From positions 29,115 to 45,502 of the forward strand of contig DMYD01000055.1 of NCBI GenBank assembly GCA_003483745.1: a DNA stretch of 16,388 nucleotides. The letters run 5' to 3'. Under the pieces are notes generated by a model. It was not told the DNA's origin. It saw only the letters and a list, made by a program, of their open reading frames with translations, and ran no database searches. The position numbers were made by a program, and so were the translations under genes. Shown here in pieces: positions 12,173 to 16,388 of the stretch. How positions within the stretch are numbered: position 1 is the stretch's first letter; each line of letters begins with the position of its first letter. Source of the DNA: Roseburia sp. (GTDB lineage Bacteria > Bacillota > Clostridia > Lachnospirales > Lachnospiraceae).

Positions 12173-13114
12173 TTATTCATCCTCGTCCGAAGATTTTTTG
12201 GTGAGATTCTCCTGCACACGGCGGTAAAGTTCCTGTGCTGCATTGTATCCCATCTTTTTCTGTCTGTGGTTGACAGCCGCCGCCTCACAGATGACGGCAA
12301 GGTTACGTCCCGGACGGATCGGAAGTGAATGACATACTACCTTATTGCCAAGGAACTCTGTATATTCTTCCTCTAAACCGAGACGGTCATACTCGTTTTC
12401 TTTTTTCCAGTCCTCTAACTTGATCACAAGATCGATCTGCTGTTTTTCCTTTACACACTCTACACCAAACAATGTCTTCACATCGATAATTCCGATACCA
12501 CGAAGTTCGATAAAATAACGTGTGATATCCGGTGATGTTCCAATCAGTGTATGTTCATTGATCTTGCGGATCTCTACAACATCATCGGTTACCAGACGAT
12601 GTCCTCGTTTGATCAGCTCAAGTGCAGCCTCACTTTTTCCGATACCACTCTCACCCATGATCAGAAGTCCTTCACCATAGACGTCTACTAAAACTCCATG
12701 GATCGTGATACATGGTGCAAGCTGTTCACTCAGGCAGTAGATCAGTTCCGCCATAAACTCGGAAGTGCTTCGCTTTGTTCCAAGTACCGGGATATTTTTC
12801 TCCCCTGCAATTTTTAAGAAAGAATCATCCGGCCGCAGATCCCTGCAGAAAATAACACACGGAATATCATATTCCATAAATTCACGATAGATTTTTTCAC
12901 GTTTTTCCTCATCTAACTGCTGCAGGTATGTGTACTCTACAGTACCGATGATCTGAACTCTCGACTGTTCAAAGTGTTTAAAATAACCACTGAGCTGTAA
13001 CGCCGGTCTGTTTACATCGCTGATCAGAATACGATGTCCTTTTAATTCCATATCAGGCAGAAAATTACATAAATCCATGATCTGCGCGATCTTTGCTACT
13101 CCAACACCTTCCAT
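12173..13114 (-). CDS. hprK: HPr(Ser) kinase/phosphorylase
   Basis: A 313-residue bifunctional enzyme that phosphorylates and dephosphorylates Ser46 of HPr/Crh according to fructose-1,6-bisphosphate, ATP and phosphate levels; the sensor of carbon catabolite repression in Firmicutes. Seen: an N-terminal domain (1-130); TIHGVLVDVYG with the catalytic His near 139; Walker A GESGIGKS (154-161); HRLVTDDVVEI; and the HPrK signature ELRGIGIIDVKTLFG (203-217). The C-terminus ends in an acidic, Ser-rich tail. The start at 13114 follows GAGAGG; the N-terminus VGVAKIAQIMDL fits the family start. A likely promoter overlaps the uvrC stop. Its probable substrate, the Crh-like protein, is encoded about 4.4 kb downstream, and aldolase, which acts on its activator, lies further on. 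Confidence 0.95.
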   Translation of the reverse strand: MEGVGVAKIAQIMDLCNFLPDMELKGHRILISDVNRPALQLSGYFKHFEQSRVQIIGTVEYTYLQQLDEEKREKIYREFMEYDIPCVIFCRDLRPDDSFLKIAGEKNIPVLGTKRSTSEFMAELIYCLSEQLAPCITIHGVLVDVYGEGLLIMGESGIGKSEAALELIKRGHRLVTDDVVEIRKINEHTLIGTSPDITRYFIELRGIGIIDVKTLFGVECVKEKQQIDLVIKLEDWKKENEYDRLGLEEEYTEFLGNKVVCHSLPIRPGRNLAVICEAAAVNHRQKKMGYNAAQELYRRVQENLTKKSSDEDE

Positions 13115-13161
13115 ATCCTTTGTCCTCTCCTAAATGTATTTTTCGTAACGATTCTGACGAT

Positions 13162-13190
13162 ATTTTACCATAGACACCGAAATTCTTCAA
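13162..13190 (-). promoter_or_regulatory. Sigma-A-type promoter of hprK overlapping the uvrC stop
   Basis: On the minus strand, TTGAAG (13190-13185) contains the uvrC TGA stop, then a 17-base spacer and TAAAAT (13167-13162). The start point would be near 13155, giving a leader of about 40 bases to the hprK start. This would make hprK the first gene of an hprK-aminopeptidase-murB-rapZ-whiA-crh transcript. Confidence 0.5.
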
Positions 13191-15067
13191 CTTGAATACC
13201 CTTGTTTATTTTCCCGGAAAAAAGAATAAACTGCCCTTGCCGCCTGCTCATTCATCGACTCTGTTTTGGCAAGTTTTTCCTCTGATGCCTCTCTGATTGC
13301 CTCAAGTGACTGGAACCGGCGCATCAGCGCTTTTCGTCTTGCCGGACCAATGCCCGGTATATCATCAAGTACGGAATGTACCTGCTCCTTGCTTCTCAAA
13401 GACCTGTGATATTCGATGGCAAAACGGTGTGCCTCATCCTGGATCCTCGTGATCAGCTTAAAACCCTCGCTCGTCCGGTCAATCGGTATCTCTTTATTCT
13501 GATAGTATAACCCTCTGGTACGGTGATTATCATCCTTTACCATTCCACAGACCGGAATATTTATTTTCAGTTCATCAAGTACCTTTAATGCGATGTTCAC
13601 CTGCCCACGTCCGCCATCCATCATGATCAGATCCGGAAATCTTGTAAAACTTCCATATTCTTCTGACATTTCGCGCTCTGCAAGTTCTTTTTTCTCCTGC
13701 ATGCCGTGTGTAAAACGCCTGGTCAGAACCTCGTGCATAGATGCATAATCATCCGGTCCCGTAATGGTTTTTAATTTAAATTTGCGGTAATCGCTGCGCT
13801 TTGGTTTTCCTTTTTCGTAGACGATCATAGATCCTACTGTCTCAAATCCATTGATATTTGAAATATCAAATGCCTCCACGCGGGAGAGATTCTCCATCCC
13901 TAAAAGATGTTCAATTTCTTTCATCGCACCGATGGTTCTTCCTTCCTCACGCTTGATCTTCTCCCGATCCTGCGAAAGTACAAGTTCTGCATTTTTCTGT
14001 GCCAGCTCCACTAATTTTTCCTTCATACCCTTTTGTGGAACACGGATATAAACCTTTGCACCACGTTTTTCCGTCAGCCACTCAGCTAAGACCTCATGAT
14101 CCTCGATTTCCTCCGGCAGCATAATTTCCCTTGGAATAAACGGTGTTCCCGAATAAAACTGTTTTAAAAATGTGGTTAAGATCTGGCTTTTGGTATCCTC
14201 CGTCCCGACTCTGACATAAAAATGATCCCTGCCGATCAGCTTTCCGTCACGGATGAAAAATACCTGCACGACCGCATCTGTGTCATCTGACGCAAGCGCG
14301 ATAATGTCCTTGTCCTCACCGTCCGTATGTGTAATCTTCTGTTTCTGTGCGATCTGACGCACACTGCCTAAAAGTTCCCGATATTCAATCGCCTTTTCAA
14401 ATTCGAGATTTTCAGATGCCTCATTCATTTTTTCTTCCAGAGACTTTAAGATTGGCGCATAATTTCCATTTAAAAATTCGACTGCAGCATCGACTCTTTC
14501 CCGGTATTCTTCCTTACTGATGTATCCCTGACAAGGTGCCTGACACTGATGGATATGGTAGTTTAAGCAGGGGCGCTCCTTCCCGGTGTCTCTTGGCAGC
14601 ACACGGTTACAGGTGCGAAGCTGGTAAAGTTTATTGATCAGTTCGATCGTATCTTTTACCGCTCCCGCACTGGTATATGGTCCAAAATATCTGGACTTAT
14701 CCTTTTTCTGCTGACGTGAAAAAAGTACCCTGGGAAAATCCTCGCCGACCGTCACACGGATATACGGATAAGTCTTGTCATCGCGCAGCATGGTATTGTA
14801 TTTCGGGCAGTGTTCCTTGATCAGGTTACACTCTAAAACAAGTGCCTCTAATTCCGAATCTGTAACAATATACTCGAAACGTGCAATCTGTTTTACCATC
14901 TGTGCCTTTTTGATGCCCTCATCATGACTCGGCTGGAAATACTGGTGTACTCTCTTTCGTAAACTGACAGCCTTACCGATATAAATGATCGCATCGTGAC
15001 TGTCATGCATAATATAAACTCCCGGCTGATCCGGGAGTTTTTTTAATTCTTCTGCAATATGAAACAT
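13187..15067 (-). CDS. uvrC: Excinuclease ABC subunit C
   Basis: A 626-residue nuclease that makes both cuts around DNA lesions in nucleotide excision repair, working with UvrA and UvrB. Domains in order: GIY-YIG endonuclease (GVY at 16-18, YIG at 29-31, first cut); a four-Cys cluster (Cys153, 167, 175, 179) that matches the iron-sulphur site of UvrC; a UVR domain binding UvrB (about 203-238); an RNase H-like endonuclease for the second cut with VEAFDISN (Asp401) and IMMDGGRGQV (Asp484); and a C-terminal helix-hairpin-helix pair (about 568-615, DIPGIGPARR). The length is normal. The start at 15067 has GAGG a few bases upstream. It follows ftsH by 40 bases and may be co-transcribed with it. 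Confidence 0.97.
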   Translation of the reverse strand: MFHIAEELKKLPDQPGVYIMHDSHDAIIYIGKAVSLRKRVHQYFQPSHDEGIKKAQMVKQIARFEYIVTDSELEALVLECNLIKEHCPKYNTMLRDDKTYPYIRVTVGEDFPRVLFSRQQKKDKSRYFGPYTSAGAVKDTIELINKLYQLRTCNRVLPRDTGKERPCLNYHIHQCQAPCQGYISKEEYRERVDAAVEFLNGNYAPILKSLEEKMNEASENLEFEKAIEYRELLGSVRQIAQKQKITHTDGEDKDIIALASDDTDAVVQVFFIRDGKLIGRDHFYVRVGTEDTKSQILTTFLKQFYSGTPFIPREIMLPEEIEDHEVLAEWLTEKRGAKVYIRVPQKGMKEKLVELAQKNAELVLSQDREKIKREEGRTIGAMKEIEHLLGMENLSRVEAFDISNINGFETVGSMIVYEKGKPKRSDYRKFKLKTITGPDDYASMHEVLTRRFTHGMQEKKELAEREMSEEYGSFTRFPDLIMMDGGRGQVNIALKVLDELKINIPVCGMVKDDNHRTRGLYYQNKEIPIDRTSEGFKLITRIQDEAHRFAIEYHRSLRSKEQVHSVLDDIPGIGPARRKALMRRFQSLEAIREASEEKLAKTESMNEQAARAVYSFFRENKQGYSS

Positions 15068-15107
15068 GAAACCTCATTCCTGCTCTGATATTTCTGTTTA
15101 TTCTTGT

Positions 15108-16388
15108 TTATTCCTGATGATCTTCGGATGACGCTGTCTGATCGTCTACCACCTGATCAATAAAATTGCCCTTTTCTAACGACACGCCAGCCTGACCTTC
15201 TGTTTTGGTCTGCTCTTCTGCTTTCATCTGTTCTTCTGCTTCGGTCTGTCTGGATGCATTTGTCTGTTCTTCCGTTTTTGCATGCTCTAATGCATTCTTT
15301 GCATCCTCTGCCTGCTCGAAGAATGTTTTCTTTCCATCTTCCTCCGGCTCCGGGATTCCCTTTAATTCACGGAAAATCTTCATAAATTCTTTTCCGGTGA
15401 TCGTCTCATGCTCGTAGAGATATTCGGAAATCTTATCGAGAACCTCTCTGTTTTCCTCAAGCATACGATATGCTTCATCATAGCTGTGATTGATGATAGA
15501 AAGCACTTCCTGATCGATCTGGGCTGCTGTCTCCTCACCGCAGATCAGTCCTGCACGGTTATCTAAATACTGGTTTTCAACCGTTGCCAAACACATCATG
15601 CCAAATTTATCAGACATACCGTACTGTGTGACCATCGCTCTCGCGATTGAGGTCGCACTCTCGATATCGTTGGCTGCACCGCTGGTTGCAGAACCAAATA
15701 CCAGCATTTCTGCCGCACGCCCTGCCATATACGTTGTGATCTTTGCAAGCAGTTCATCCTTCGTCTGTAAATATTTCTCTTCTTCCGGTGTCTGTAAGGT
15801 GTATCCGAGTGCACCCATAGTACGCGGTACGATTGTAATCTTCTGTACCGGTTCTGTATTTTTCTGCAGCGCAGTTACCATCGCGTGACCAACTTCATGA
15901 TAAGATACGATCTTGCGCTCCTTATCACTCATGATGCGGTCTTTCTTTTCTTTTCCGCCGACTGCAACAAGCTCGAATGCATCGAACAAGTCGGACTGGT
16001 TTACAAATTTTCTGCCATTTTTTACTGCATTGATGGCAGCCTCATTGATCATATTGGCAAGATCAGATCCCACAAGTCCTGCTGTTGCAAGTGCAAGTGC
16101 ATCAAGATCTACCGTTTCATCCATCATAACATCTTTGGAATGAACTTTTAACGTCTCTAAACGTCCCTTCAAATCCGGTTTATCTACGATAATACGGCGG
16201 TCAAAACGTCCCGGACGGAGTAACGCTTTATCAAGTACCTCCGGACGGTTGGTCGCTGCTAAGATCAGAAGTCCCTTAGATGTATCAAATCCATCCATTT
16301 CTGCTAATAACTGGTTTAATGTCTGCTCACGCTCGTCATTACCACCGTAACGGGTATCACGGCTCTTACCGATCGCATCGATCTCATC
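15108..16388 (-). CDS. ftsH: ATP-dependent zinc metalloprotease FtsH, C-terminal part
   Basis: The reading frame enters from the right edge, so only the last 426 residues are seen; the membrane anchor and Walker A lie outside. The fragment begins inside Walker B (DEIDAIGKSR) followed by GGNDEREQTLNQLL, the AAA sensor AATNRPEVLDKALLRPGRFD with arginine fingers, and the M41 peptidase with HEVGH (fragment residues 164-168) and the ligand-bearing SGAANDIESATSIARAMV. FtsH is a hexameric inner-membrane protease that removes damaged or regulatory proteins. After the conserved domain (ending about KGIPEPEE) comes a tail of about 80 residues rich in Glu, Gln, Ala and Thr with imperfect EEQT/AEEQ repeats, a variable feature of Clostridial FtsH proteins. 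The stop at 15108 is 40 bases before uvrC. Confidence 0.96.
   Translation of the reverse strand, partial: DEIDAIGKSRDTRYGGNDEREQTLNQLLAEMDGFDTSKGLLILAATNRPEVLDKALLRPGRFDRRIIVDKPDLKGRLETLKVHSKDVMMDETVDLDALALATAGLVGSDLANMINEAAINAVKNGRKFVNQSDLFDAFELVAVGGKEKKDRIMSDKERKIVSYHEVGHAMVTALQKNTEPVQKITIVPRTMGALGYTLQTPEEEKYLQTKDELLAKITTYMAGRAAEMLVFGSATSGAANDIESATSIARAMVTQYGMSDKFGMMCLATVENQYLDNRAGLICGEETAAQIDQEVLSIINHSYDEAYRMLEENREVLDKISEYLYEHETITGKEFMKIFRELKGIPEPEEDGKKTFFEQAEDAKNALEHAKTEEQTNASRQTEAEEQMKAEEQTKTEGQAGVSLEKGNFIDQVVDDQTASSEDHQE

Noticed and set aside
15018..15044. Perfect terminator-like hairpin with T7 on the + strand (ACTCCCGG/CCGGGAGT)
   Set aside because: It codes the conserved uvrC residues LPDQPGVYI and no + strand gene leads into it; it would matter only for an antisense transcript.

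Overview
This window looks like chromosome from a low-to-mid G+C Firmicute of class Clostridia, most likely a Lachnospiraceae gut commensal (Roseburia/Agathobacter/Eubacterium-like). The evidence is the gene set: a type III glutamine synthetase beside a PII protein and an ammonium channel, the murB-rapZ-whiA-(HPr-like) cluster, HPr kinase, strong AAGGAGG-type ribosome binding sites and class II short-form aldolase. The genus is a guess. All recognised genes are on the minus strand, so transcription runs from position 16388 towards 1.

Right half (16388 to 7502): the 3' part of ftsH (cut by the window edge), uvrC, hprK, an M18 aminopeptidase, murB, rapZ, whiA and a small HPr-family protein. These genes are closely packed and probably form one or two operons; a good promoter lies at the uvrC/hprK junction. 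HprK and the HPr-family protein belong to one carbon-regulation circuit: the latter keeps the regulatory Ser46 but has Glu in place of the phosphorylatable His15, so it looks like a Crh-type regulator and not a sugar phosphocarrier. A diacylglycerol-kinase-family lipid kinase (6578-7480) and fructose-bisphosphate aldolase (5619-6485) follow.

Middle (5618 to 930): a nitrogen-assimilation block, glnN (GS type III), glnK (PII) and amtB (ammonium channel). Each gene has a long, structured leader. The 493-base gap 5126-5618 holds a promoter, a strong terminator, a second promoter and a repeat element. Between glnK and amtB is a terminator with an overlapping alternative hairpin whose six-base loop resembles ANTAR-type antitermination targets.

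Left end (929 to 1): a 496-base gap holding an intrinsic terminator, a decayed tyrosine-recombinase fragment and a 145-bp MITE-like element with 12-bp terminal inverted repeats and an exact 8-bp target duplication. It is followed by a minimal nucleotidyltransferase whose HEPN toxin partner is only a 5'-truncated remnant.

The most unusual feature is two unrelated families of hairpin repeats placed in the leaders of five genes, always in the same orientation, each ending in a Shine-Dalgarno sequence just before the start codon or a few tens of bases before it. Family A (54-bp units, amtB and glnK leaders) has compensatory changes in its hairpin stem. Family B (80-100 bp, glnN, HPr-like and rapZ leaders) has two conserved hairpins and SD-like sequences on both sides. 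They look like mobile or tandemly copied leader cassettes that bring their own ribosome binding site.
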